Source: an uncultured archaeon
GTDB lineage: Archaea; Thermoproteota; Nitrososphaeria; Nitrososphaerales; CALBXV01
Assembly (NCBI GenBank): GCA_937890045.1
Contig: CALBXV010000079.1
Location: forward strand, 1-7,598
Direction of reading: 5' to 3'
DNA: 7,598 nt
The notes beneath the pieces are model-generated. The model was not told the origin of the DNA and searched no databases. It worked only from the letters and a program-made list of their open reading frames with translations. The translations under genes were made by a program, and so were the position numbers. Shown here one piece after another: positions 1-4,624 of this stretch (positions are counted from its first letter, which is position 1; every line of letters begins with the position of its first letter).

Positions 1-58
1 CCAATGTTTGTAACAACTGTTCTTTCATTCCCTCTTTAATTTTATATTCTTCAGCCAT
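1..58 (-). CDS. Start of an unrecognised gene, cut by the window edge
   Basis: Only the first 19 codons are visible, reading MAEEYKIKEGMKEQLLQTL, then the sequence ends. The ATG at 58-56 is preceded by a clear GGAGG ribosome binding site (plus strand cctcc at 67-71) at good spacing. The start overlaps the last 8 bases of the upstream gene, the same tight packing seen across the window. The visible part is charged and probably helical. Too little is present to suggest a function. Confidence 0.6.
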   Translation of the reverse strand, partial: MAEEYKIKEGMKEQLLQTL

Positions 59-281
59 TATTTTTCCTCCATTCTTTTGCTATTTCTTTATTTATATCAG
101 ATATGCGAACATATTCCTTAGTTTTCTTTTTAGCTTCTTTTATTTCATCAAATGCTTTTATAAGTTCCTTACCACCAATTTCAGCAACAGGTTTTCTCCA
201 TCCTTGTTTACCGAAAAACTCTACTAATCCCTTTTCATCACCTGTTTCTAACAGGAATGCTATTTCAGACATCTTACCCAT
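51..281 (-). CDS. Small helical charged protein, 76 aa, unknown function
   Basis: I do not recognise this protein. It begins MGKMSEIAFLLETGD and is rich in Lys and Glu, with a long stretch of probable amphipathic helix from about residue 35 to the end (KELIKAFDEIKEAKKKTKEY at 39-58). There is no Cys pair, signal peptide or membrane segment. The start is well supported: AAGGAG sits 7 bases upstream of the ATG, and the ATG shares one base with the TAA stop of the preceding gene (TAATG at 279-283). Its own stop is TGA, 8 bases inside the next gene. It could be a small DNA-mimic or host-binding phage protein, but that is only a guess from charge and size. Confidence 0.8.
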   Translation of the reverse strand: MGKMSEIAFLLETGDEKGLVEFFGKQGWRKPVAEIGGKELIKAFDEIKEAKKKTKEYVRISDINKEIAKEWRKNNG

Positions 282-514
282 TACTTACTCCTTTTTCTTA
301 TTCTGTTTCTTTTCATTTTTTTATATTTATGAATTTTATTGGGGGTGAACCACCACCATCCGTTAAAAGGTGCTAAATCATTCCCAGTATTAGCGAATAA
401 CTCTGCACGGTCTTTTAAATACTTAGGGTCATTTAAAACATCGTCTTTGTATGGCCATGATTTCTTTGGATATTTCTTCCAATCGCACACTCTATTCTTG
501 TTTTTTTTGAACAT
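281..514 (-). CDS. Small, strongly basic protein, 77 aa, unknown function
   Basis: I do not recognise this family. The protein is very basic and aromatic: an N-terminal FKKNKNR stretch, Trp at 12 and 20, a WWWF cluster at 53-56, and a C-terminal tail from about residue 60 made almost entirely of Lys and Arg (HKYKKMKRNRIRKRSK). Such a tail suggests contact with nucleic acid, but that is inference. The ATG at 514-512 shares a base with the upstream TAA and has no convincing Shine-Dalgarno sequence of its own, so it is probably translated by coupling to the MGTRSLT gene. Codons 3-5 contain a run of eight A (plus strand 501-508), a place where polymerase slippage is possible. Confidence 0.7.
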   Translation of the reverse strand: MFKKNKNRVCDWKKYPKKSWPYKDDVLNDPKYLKDRAELFANTGNDLAPFNGWWWFTPNKIHKYKKMKRNRIRKRSK

Positions 515-915
515 TAGACTATATTAAGCCATTTACCAAATTCATCTATAGTCCCATCGAATGATTCATCATCGTTGTACATATTCGATATCTTTATCAT
601 CAATGTTTTTTCAGTGAAATATATACTGTATATATATTGTTCACCTACATCCCGAGTCCCTGGTGCGTATAAATAAAAGTCACCTGCTTTATCACCTTTG
701 AAGTGTGAAACTATTTGAGCAGCTAAACAACCCATGCCATTAGCAAATTTAGGTGGACTATCAGCATTTATTCCATTACCAACTGTTGTTCCATCTAAAA
801 ACTCAAAGAGTTCTTTGCCATGACCTTGTGGGTATCCGTCATACTGTCTGTATAAGACAGCTATCTCTTCATTTTTCCATTCATCATTAAATGTCGTCAG
901 ACTTCTCGTTCCCAT
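514..915 (-). CDS. MGTRSLT-type conserved phage protein, 133 aa
   Basis: The N-terminus MGTRSLTTFND, followed by LYRQYDGYPQGHGKEL at 21-36, is a signature I recognise from a widespread family of uncharacterised proteins in phages, prophages and plasmids. Typical members read MGTRSLT..., then YRQYDGYP.GHG. Other conserved-looking parts are NGMGCLAAQ at 59-67, a Tyr-rich block FYLYAPGTRDVGEQYIYSIY at 80-99, and an acidic C-terminal half. The length is near that of the relatives I recall. It appears cytosolic, with no signal or membrane segment. The molecular function is unknown to me. The start has AAGGAG 8 bases upstream, and the first 29 bases overlap the end of the preceding gene, whose stop TAA lies at 887-889. 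Confidence 0.9.
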   Translation of the reverse strand: MGTRSLTTFNDEWKNEEIAVLYRQYDGYPQGHGKELFEFLDGTTVGNGINADSPPKFANGMGCLAAQIVSHFKGDKAGDFYLYAPGTRDVGEQYIYSIYFTEKTLMIKISNMYNDDESFDGTIDEFGKWLNIV

Positions 916-1096
916 AATATATCTCCTTTAGTAATTTGTTGACTTCTTCTATGTGATGTTCACATGAATATCCTACTGTAATTGTTCTATATTCACCTTT
1001 TTCGTCTTCCATGTCATTTTTAAATTCATATATTGCTCGACTTAGGCAAGATTGATGTTTACATATATTAGGATATAATTTATTAATATATATCAT
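887..1096 (-). CDS. Zinc-finger-like small protein, 69 aa
   Basis: A short protein with spaced metal ligands: C12, H14 and C17 near the N-terminus (CKHQSC) and C45, H47, H48 further on (SCEHH), with a conserved-type Ala (A21) and a beta-like strand segment between them. A Cys-x4-Cys ... Cys-x-His layout of this kind occurs in many small phage zinc proteins, so one Zn site is likely; DNA, RNA or protein binding cannot be separated. The ATG overlaps the TGA stop of the upstream coiled-coil gene in an ATGA arrangement (1093-1096). There is no strong Shine-Dalgarno sequence, so coupling is expected. The C-terminal 20 residues are a charged helix that overlaps the start of the MGTRSLT gene. Confidence 0.75.
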   Translation of the reverse strand: MIYINKLYPNICKHQSCLSRAIYEFKNDMEDEKGEYRTITVGYSCEHHIEEVNKLLKEIYYGNEKSDDI

Positions 1097-1452
1097 TCGT
1101 ATTTTCTACCATCAATTCTCTGAACTCTGCTTGATAGTGATATCATTTGGGATTCAAGGTTCAGAAGCCTTGTTTCCATGTCTTGAATTTGATGGGATAT
1201 TTCAGTGATTTTAACAGACAAGCTCCTATATCCAAGCTTATTCACTCTTAACTCATCTTCGCTTACATCTTCATCAAATAACTTAGCATTTGCCACCTCA
1301 ATCTTTCCTTCTAATGATTCTATCTTCTTTGATAGGTCAGTGTTCTTCTTATTAAGTTCTTTGTATCCTATTTTATTAATGCGTAGTTCGTCTTCACTCA
1401 CTGTCATCTTAACTAAACTACTCATCTCAGGTTTCTTTGCTACTTTTGCCAT
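1093..1452 (-). CDS. Coiled-coil protein with an internal duplication, 119 aa
   Basis: The protein is almost wholly helical. It has two copies of a unit of about 34 residues, 45 residues apart: VSEDELRINKIGY starting at 18 and VSEDELRVNKLGY starting at 63. Each is followed by a coiled-coil segment. In the second copy I82, I85, I89, M92, L96, L99, M103, L106, V110 and I113 follow a textbook 3-4 heptad pattern, and L33, L40, L47 with I44, I51, L58 do the same in the first. It probably forms dimers or trimers. No function is recognised; a scaffold, chaperone or minor structural role is possible. A GGAG site lies upstream, and the ATG shares a base with the stop of the preceding gene (TAATG, 1450-1454). 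Confidence 0.85.
   Translation of the reverse strand: MAKVAKKPEMSSLVKMTVSEDELRINKIGYKELNKKNTDLSKKIESLEGKIEVANAKLFDEDVSEDELRVNKLGYRSLSVKITEISHQIQDMETRLLNLESQMISLSSRVQRIDGRKYE
1165..1401 (-). repeat. Coding duplication within the coiled-coil gene (units 1300-1401 and 1165-1266)
   Basis: Two 34-codon units start 135 bases apart within one gene. The first 13 residues agree at 11 positions, and the two changes are conservative (I/V, I/L). At the DNA level most of those 13 codons differ, for example GTG/GTA, AGT/AGC, GAC/GAT, CTA/TTA and CGC/AGA. This is an old in-frame duplication held by selection on the protein, not a recent tandem repeat. Confidence 0.85.
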
Positions 1453-1643
1453 TATTTAACTCCATTATTGTTATTGGTTGACCATGATTCTTTTAACTTG
1501 CCGTAATCCTTCATTATAGTCTTCCATTCTTTTTCAGTAAGTCCAGTTCCATATCTGGCTCCTGGGTCATACATATTATATTCACCACCCTTTCTTACTT
1601 CTTCAAACTTATCAAATTTTTCTTTATTTATGTTAACAGACAT
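1452..1643 (-). CDS. Small phage protein of the 'R-x-G..NM-D' type, 63 aa
   Basis: Residues 13-50 read as FEEVRKGGEYNMYDP, then GLTEKEWKTIMKDYGKLK. This resembles a group of short phage proteins carrying 'F..VR.SG.tNM.D...a.....gls...w..im..Y..l'. The similarity is from memory of that pattern, and no function is assigned to it. It is helical, charged and cytosolic, with a low-complexity Asn tail (NNNN at 57-60). The start is firm: GGAGG lies 9 bases upstream of the ATG at 1643. It is the first gene after the 206-base non-coding stretch that holds the long hairpin, so its expression may be affected by that structure. Confidence 0.8.
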   Translation of the reverse strand: MSVNINKEKFDKFEEVRKGGEYNMYDPGARYGTGLTEKEWKTIMKDYGKLKESWSTNNNNGVK

Positions 1644-1668
1644 TTAATTATCCTCCATATTGATTATT

Positions 1669-1682
1669 AATAAATATTTATT
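1669..1682. repeat. 14-base perfect AT palindrome
   Basis: AATAAATATTTATT is a perfect palindrome lying between the long hairpin and the start of the 63-aa gene, about 26 bases upstream of that ATG. It could be an AT-rich operator or promoter-melting site, or simply a product of the base composition. No good -35 box accompanies it. Confidence 0.4.
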
Positions 1683-1697
1683 GTTTAACGATAAAAG

Positions 1698-1843
1698 ATA
1701 ACGCACCGATGGTATGTGAAAGGGGTATAATCTAAGGCTAGAGCCATAGCATAATATTCATAAGTCTTGATTTCAGTCTAGACTATCCTCTTCGAATATT
1801 ACTGGCAATACCTAGCCTTAAACATATCAACACGGTGCGTTAT
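1698..1843. ncRNA. Probable structured RNA (or structured DNA site): 146-base imperfect hairpin
   Basis: Six nested pairings can be read directly. P1 pairs 1698-1708 with 1833-1843 (11 bp, perfect, ATAACGCACCG). P1b pairs 1710-1717 with 1822-1829 (8 bp, one G-T). P2 pairs 1733-1741 with 1812-1820 (9 bp, TAAGGCTAG). P3a pairs 1743-1746 with 1803-1806 (GCCA/TGGC). P3b pairs 1752-1759 with 1794-1801 (8 bp). P4 pairs 1763-1767 with 1780-1784 (5 bp), closing a 12-base loop. The largest unpaired stretches, 1718-1732 and 1785-1793, could pair with each other at 6 of 7 positions, suggesting a pseudoknot. The element starts 6 bases after the stop of the upstream gene and contains no credible ORF. Wobble pairs do not settle the strand: G1712-T1827 favours plus, while helix-end extensions favour minus. 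It is not a tRNA and matches no riboswitch I know. A phage ncRNA, a 3'/5'-UTR element or a replication site are all open. Confidence 0.5.
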
Positions 1844-1849
1844 TACTCT

Positions 1850-2116
1850 TTATTTACGATCAGTTGCAAACTCTGTCAAAAGTTCACTGAATTTAGTATT
1901 GAACTCTTGCATCCTTTTAGATGGTGTTGTATCTTTAGCTCCACGCCAATATAGGGTGGGGCTGACCCATGTACCATCAGTAGTAAGCATGTATCGTTTT
2001 GTGCTGGTTTTACGACCACTAGCTAATCCATTAGCTCTTATACCAGCAGTGGTTTCTTCATCAAGAACGCCAGAGCTTTCTAAAACTTCAACGTCCTTTT
2101 TTGTTAGTTTACCCAT
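1850..2116 (-). CDS. Small basic protein, 88 aa, last gene of the recombination cluster
   Basis: I do not recognise this protein. The N-terminal 30 residues look helical (LTKKDVEVLESSGVLDEETT). Then come a basic segment, GRKTSTKRYML at 34-44, a short strand region with W50 and TLYWRG at 54-59, and a C-terminal amphipathic helix from about 65. This could be a small nucleic-acid-binding fold, but there is no diagnostic motif. AGGAGAA precedes the ATG at good spacing. It follows the 83-aa gene closely and ends 6 bases before the long hairpin at 1843, so the hairpin would form its 3' end if transcribed together. A role next to ERF and the nuclease is suggested by position only. Confidence 0.75.
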   Translation of the reverse strand: MGKLTKKDVEVLESSGVLDEETTAGIRANGLASGRKTSTKRYMLTTDGTWVSPTLYWRGAKDTTPSKRMQEFNTKFSELLTEFATDRK

Positions 2117-2129
2117 ATAGATGTTTCTC

Positions 2130-2381
2130 CTATTTTATGAGGTTATCTTCTTTTAGAGTCACGTCGATGATTTCGACTATATCTTCGACTATAAAAGCCA
2201 TATAGCTTGGATTTACCGTTAAATCAACAGATTCAACAGTCTTAAAGCACATCATTGGCTTTCCATTTAGCAGCTTAGTGCCTACAAAGGCTACTCTTCT
2301 AAATTCTTTGCCATCATTTAGTCCCACACTATATCTGAGACCTGGAACCATTGAGAAAGCTCCATAACTTTGTGTTACCAT
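2130..2381 (-). CDS. Small beta-rich protein, 83 aa, next to the ERF gene
   Basis: The sequence alternates in a way typical of a small beta barrel: FRRVAFVGTKLLNGKPMMCF at 27-46, then SVDLTVNPSYMAFIVEDIVE at 51-70. The NPSY-x-x-F-I motif after a 'GKPMM-F' strand recalls small uncharacterised phage proteins found in replication/recombination regions, but I cannot name the family. An SH3-like or Sm-like fold is a guess. The start lies inside the last codons of the ERF gene (7-base overlap), with a strong AAAGGAGG before it, so the two are surely co-transcribed and probably co-regulated. It ends in TAG; reading beyond would add only six codons before a TAA. Confidence 0.75.
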   Translation of the reverse strand: MVTQSYGAFSMVPGLRYSVGLNDGKEFRRVAFVGTKLLNGKPMMCFKTVESVDLTVNPSYMAFIVEDIVEIIDVTLKEDNLIK

Positions 2382-2842
2382 TCATCTCCTCCTTTATTTA
2401 TTGTTGGTTTTCTGGTTTCATTTGAAGCATCCACATCTTCTTCGCTTGCAATACCTACAAATGATGAAAGACTATATCTTCTAAAGTATGTAATAGCACT
2501 ACCAATTGATTGATATGTATTCATTCCTTTAGATTCTGCAATAGGTGATTTTATAGAGTTAGTAATCCATTCACCTGATTCTACGTGCATATACAGTGTC
2601 TGTAAGCCTACTGTACCTTTTCCATCATTATCATCGTATCTATCTCCTACTGGCATCTGAACGAAAGATATTCCATGCTTTGTCAGTAAGGGTCTTAGAT
2701 ATTGAACAAGTTTATCAAATGATGTATACTTGTATCCATATCCAGTACTGTCCTTAGAGATATCCTTTATCTCTTTCTGAACTTCAAGCTGAGCTGCAGC
2801 TATGTTCTTAATGGAATCGGACATTGTTTTGTCAAACCACAT
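2375..2842 (-). CDS. erf: ERF-family single-strand annealing recombinase, 155 aa
   Basis: ERF-superfamily proteins bind single-stranded DNA and anneal complementary strands during phage recombination and replication. Family marks here are YGYKYTSFDKLVQYLRPLLTK at 35-55 with HGISFVQ at 56-62, the hydrophobic strand LQTLYMHVESGEWITNSI at 80-97, and the core QSIGSAITYFRRYSLSSFVGI at 111-131 followed by acidic EEDVDA. The Q..Gsa.TY.rRY.L pattern is the best-known ERF signature. The protein is at the short end of the family: it has the core plus a 17-residue tail ending GGDEW, without the longer C-terminal extension of P22 Erf. AAGGAGG lies just upstream of the ATG, supporting M1 over M7. It follows the nuclease gene by 9 bases, the classic annealing protein/exonuclease pairing. 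Confidence 0.93.
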   Translation of the reverse strand: MWFDKTMSDSIKNIAAAQLEVQKEIKDISKDSTGYGYKYTSFDKLVQYLRPLLTKHGISFVQMPVGDRYDDNDGKGTVGLQTLYMHVESGEWITNSIKSPIAESKGMNTYQSIGSAITYFRRYSLSSFVGIASEEDVDASNETRKPTINKGGDEW

Positions 2843-2851
2843 TATTCCTCC

Positions 2852-3604
2852 TTATCTTTTCTTAGTGTTAAATTTACTGTTACATAGGTGATTATATGGA
2901 CAGTAGTTACATTCCCATTCTTCATTCATAGGAACACCGTCTGTGACTCCTGGTATCATTTCATCAGGATTTCCTATTTCATCTATGGTATTCCACAAAT
3001 CAAACCAGTACGCTTCTGCTTCATCAATCCAACCTCCATCTACTTCAATAGGAGTTTTCATGGTACTGTTATCTTTGTTATACCAACATAGATACATTTC
3101 TACATCAGTTGATTTATCAACTAATGCAAGTCCATATGATCCAAGTTGCATTTTATAGTTTATATCTAAATCAGGGTCTGGTTTGAAATTCTTTGTAGTG
3201 CGTCCAAACTTTTTCCTCCATCTATATCCTGCAACAGTCTTTAAGTCAAATACTCTTGAAGTACCATTCTCTTGTTCAAGAATATCTATATGACCTAAGA
3301 CCTTCAACCTTGGAATCTTTACTTGTTTTTCAACGTATATCTTTGATTCTGAGGTCTTTCTATACAACTTTACTGCTTTCGCCACATCCTCATGTACGAT
3401 AGTTCCAAGTCTTAATAGTCTTGCAACTCTATCGCTAAATCCTTGAGGTTCAATGCTGAGATATTTATAGTATTGTTTCTTAAAACAATGACCAGCAGAT
3501 GATGCTCCGAACCAGCCTTCTTCCTTATACTTTTCATATTTACGGTCGTGGTCTTCTCTGTGGGAATTTATAAAGTCAGCATATACCCTTTCTATATCAA
3601 GCAC
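2852..3604 (-). CDS. PD-(D/E)XK nuclease, RecB/Cas4-like with four-Cys Fe-S cluster, 250 aa
   Basis: This is a RecB-type exonuclease domain. The marks, in order: C40 in SSAGHCFKK, H71 in LRLGTIVHE, D107 in VLGHIDIL, D120 and K122 in VFDLKTV (the D-x-K catalytic motif), Q153 and Y157 in MQLGSYGLAL (the Q-x3-Y motif), and C232, C235 and C241 near the C-terminus (ECNYCPYNHLC). One early Cys plus three late Cys is the layout of the [4Fe-4S] cluster in Cas4 and AddB. Next to ERF it probably resects DNA ends to give single strands for annealing. There are no cas genes here, so 'Cas4-like' refers to fold only. The start is GTG with no strong ribosome binding site, 6 bases after the upstream stop. 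That upstream TAG (3611-3613) is in the same reading frame. Confidence 0.93.
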   Translation of the reverse strand: MLDIERVYADFINSHREDHDRKYEKYKEEGWFGASSAGHCFKKQYYKYLSIEPQGFSDRVARLLRLGTIVHEDVAKAVKLYRKTSESKIYVEKQVKIPRLKVLGHIDILEQENGTSRVFDLKTVAGYRWRKKFGRTTKNFKPDPDLDINYKMQLGSYGLALVDKSTDVEMYLCWYNKDNSTMKTPIEVDGGWIDEAEAYWFDLWNTIDEIGNPDEMIPGVTDGVPMNEEWECNYCPYNHLCNSKFNTKKR

Positions 3605-3610
3605 TAGGCT

Positions 3611-3841
3611 CTATGCTTTTTTTTCGGAGTCCCAGGGGCCAGACGTATCTGCATCATCTTCGATACGCTCTGAAAACTGGATACTTAGGTAGGGGTCACC
3701 TTTTTTTGTGCGGGACTTCCACAATGATACCATGAACTCTTTATCCATTACAGTTACAGTACCACCGAAGTCAGGTTGTTTCTCATTGGTTTTCTCACGT
3801 ATGAATGCGGCACCTTTGCCAACCTTATTATATTTTGTCAT
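3611..3841 (-). CDS. Small phage protein, 76 aa, first gene of the recombination module
   Basis: The layout is GKGAAFIREK at 8-17, QPDFGGTVTV at 22-31, then EFMVSLWKSRTKKGDPYLSIQFSE at 35-58. It resembles a group of short phage proteins with 'kG.g.lF......PD..G.i.v.g.ey.l..W.k..kkG..yLSl.f', which are usually near single-strand DNA or recombination genes; I know no experimental function. The predicted fold is a small beta sheet. The start has AAGGAG upstream, and it is the first gene after the 340-base non-coding region with promoter candidates. The codons before the stop contain a run of eight A (plus 3617-3624), a possible slippage site, although neither shifted frame joins the nuclease. 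The TAG stop is in frame with the nuclease. Confidence 0.82.
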   Translation of the reverse strand: MTKYNKVGKGAAFIREKTNEKQPDFGGTVTVMDKEFMVSLWKSRTKKGDPYLSIQFSERIEDDADTSGPWDSEKKA

Positions 3842-3874
3842 GTGATTGTTCTCCTTATTTTAGAGGTTTATTAG

Positions 3875-3953
3875 GTAGTAAATTTACGAAATATTCGAGG
3901 ATTTTCAAAGAAAATAAGAGAGGGGCAACAGTATTTACCATGTCGTAGTAAAT
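3875..3953. repeat. Repeated GTAGTAAAT with inverted GTAAAT partners
   Basis: GTAGTAAAT occurs at 3875-3883 and 3945-3953, 70 bases apart. The first copy runs straight into ATTTAC, making the perfect 10-base palindrome GTAAATTTAC (3878-3887). The second pairs with ATTTAC at 3933-3938 across a 9-base loop. A further ATTTAC lies at 4034-4039. This could be an operator or iteron-like set, but AT-rich sequence makes chance matches easy. Confidence 0.4.
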
Positions 3954-3991
3954 GGAGGAAGGGTTAATGATGTCACCCTCTGCCACCCCTC
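3920..3991. other. Possible three-way junction fold upstream of the 76-aa gene
   Basis: An outer helix GAGGGG/CCCCTC (3920-3925 with 3986-3991) encloses two hairpins: ATTTAC/GTAAAT (3933-3938 with 3948-3953, 9-base loop) and AGGGT/ACCCT (3960-3964 with 3975-3979, 10-base loop). On the minus strand it would lie in the 5' leader of the recombination transcript if either promoter candidate is used. The individual helices are short, so this is less secure than the 1698-1843 element. Confidence 0.35.
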
Positions 3992-4032
3992 CGAACTAAT
4001 TAAAATATTAAGGCGAACTCTGCGTACGGTTT

Positions 4033-4060
4033 AATTTACTGGTTCATTAAGCTGTTTCAA
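4033..4060 (-). promoter_or_regulatory. Candidate sigma70-like promoter (proximal)
   Basis: On the minus strand, TTGAAA (plus 4055-4060) and TAAATT (plus 4033-4038) are separated by 16 bases. The -35 matches consensus at 5 of 6 positions and the -10 at 4 of 6. It would drive the 76-aa gene, the nuclease and ERF with a leader of about 180 bases. Confidence 0.35.
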
Positions 4061-4074
4061 CCCCGTCGGGAATG

Positions 4075-4102
4075 ATCATAAGCTAATTTTGAGTAATTTC
4101 AA
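4075..4102 (-). promoter_or_regulatory. Candidate sigma70-like promoter (distal, stronger match)
   Basis: On the minus strand, TTGAAA (plus 4097-4102) and TATGAT (plus 4075-4080) are separated by 16 bases, each matching consensus at 5 of 6 positions. The -10 overlaps the palindrome ATGATCAT (4072-4079), and CCCG-T-CGGG (4062-4070) lies at the expected transcription start, so a repressor site is possible. It points toward the recombination module. Confidence 0.45.
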
Positions 4103-4155
4103 TGAATCCACTTAATCACATTTATTTTACACGCTTCAACACCTTAAATATTTCC

Positions 4156-4168
4156 ATGCCTATGGCAT
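4156..4168 (-). other. Small hairpin 14 bases downstream of the DUF1281-like gene
   Basis: ATGCC and GGCAT pair perfectly across a 3-base loop, just after the stop of the 146-aa gene at 4182. On the minus strand it is followed by GGAAATATT rather than a T run, so it is at best a weak terminator or an RNA-end stabiliser. Confidence 0.3.
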
Positions 4169-4181
4169 TGTAATGTGGATG

Positions 4182-4622
4182 TTATCCCTCCAAATATCCA
4201 GCCATTTCCATCCCAGGTTCATGATAGAACCATGATATATCGAGCCTCGGGAAGTTATCCTTTATGTAATAAAATACACCTTCTGGAGGCCCCCAAGCTG
4301 TCTCGAATTCAAGAGTAATAAACTCATTGTCATCACTTATATCTTGAGCATTTATATCCCATTTTGTTCCCCAATTATTACAACACCAGTCATACCAGTC
4401 CTTATATCCATGTTTTACAATATTTGAGGATTGTATCTTTTCTAGCTCTTCTTGCTCTGGAGTGCCTTCTCCAAGATACCCAGATGTAATATCAAGTTCT
4501 TCAGGCATTGGTATAAGATTATTAAAATGGAAGACTCCTTTATTAAAGGCTTTATCTTTAAAGGTTTTTATGTCTTCAGCATCTCCACTTATGTTTACTA
4601 TATTGTCACACCAATTAGGCAT
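4182..4622 (-). CDS. Api92/YubB-like protein with ferredoxin-like fold (DUF1281), 146 aa
   Basis: The N-terminus MPNWCDNIVNISG, then FHFNNLIPMPEEL at 31-43, GYKDWYDWCCNNWGTKWD at 72-89, FETAWGPPEG at 106-115 and a C-terminal FPRLDISWFYHEPGMEMAGY at 124-143 form the full signature of the family known as DUF1281 or the ferredoxin-like domain of Api92-like proteins. It is found on phages, prophages and conjugative plasmids (YubB is a plasmid member). 'Ferredoxin-like' describes the fold; Cys 5, 80 and 81 do not form an iron-sulfur motif. The function is unknown. The length fits a one-domain member. AGGAG sits 8 bases before the ATG, and the gene starts 2 bases after the stop of the membrane-protein gene. 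The 340-base non-coding region follows it. Confidence 0.9.
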   Translation of the reverse strand: MPNWCDNIVNISGDAEDIKTFKDKAFNKGVFHFNNLIPMPEELDITSGYLGEGTPEQEELEKIQSSNIVKHGYKDWYDWCCNNWGTKWDINAQDISDDNEFITLEFETAWGPPEGVFYYIKDNFPRLDISWFYHEPGMEMAGYLEG

Positions 4623-4624
4623 TA

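Larger units (their letters stand above)
3842..4181. other. 340-base non-coding region upstream of the recombination module
   Basis: Neither strand holds an ORF with convincing coding character. The stretch contains two minus-strand promoter candidates (4033-4060 and 4075-4102), a possible multi-branched fold (3920-3991), two copies of GTAGTAAAT (3875-3883 and 3945-3953), the first running into the palindrome GTAAATTTAC (3878-3887), a small ATGCC/GGCAT hairpin (4156-4168) and the short palindromes CCCG-T-CGGG (4062-4070) and ATGATCAT (4072-4079). Overall it reads as a control region for the genes below it and may also hold a replication site. Confidence 0.7.

Noticed and set aside
1733..1820. 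tRNA: AGGCTAG/CTAGCCT could be an acceptor stem and TTCGAA recalls a T loop
   Set aside because: There is no D arm, no 7-base anticodon loop with a 5-bp stem, and no T arm around TTCGAA on either strand; the stems form one long hairpin instead.
1698..1843. Retron-type RNA, since inverted repeats close a structured region
   Set aside because: No reverse transcriptase gene is present in the window, and no recognisable priming guanosine context was found.
2130..3613. TAG recoding as in some large gut phages, prompted by TAG at 2130, 3611 and 6177
   Set aside because: TAG ends three genes at sensible places, ORFs are intact with TAA, TGA and TAG as stops, and readthrough adds only a few codons except at 3611, which is reported separately.
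3855..3941. Minus-strand 28-codon ORF (MVNTVAPLLFSLKILEYF...) ending in the next gene's ribosome site
   Set aside because: No ribosome binding site at its ATG, which lies in a hairpin loop; leader-peptide features such as codon runs are absent.
3967..3999. Plus-strand mini-ORF MMSPSATPPN with GGAGG before it
   Set aside because: Ten codons only, on the strand without any other gene, and the purine run is part of the predicted stem; coincidence is more likely.
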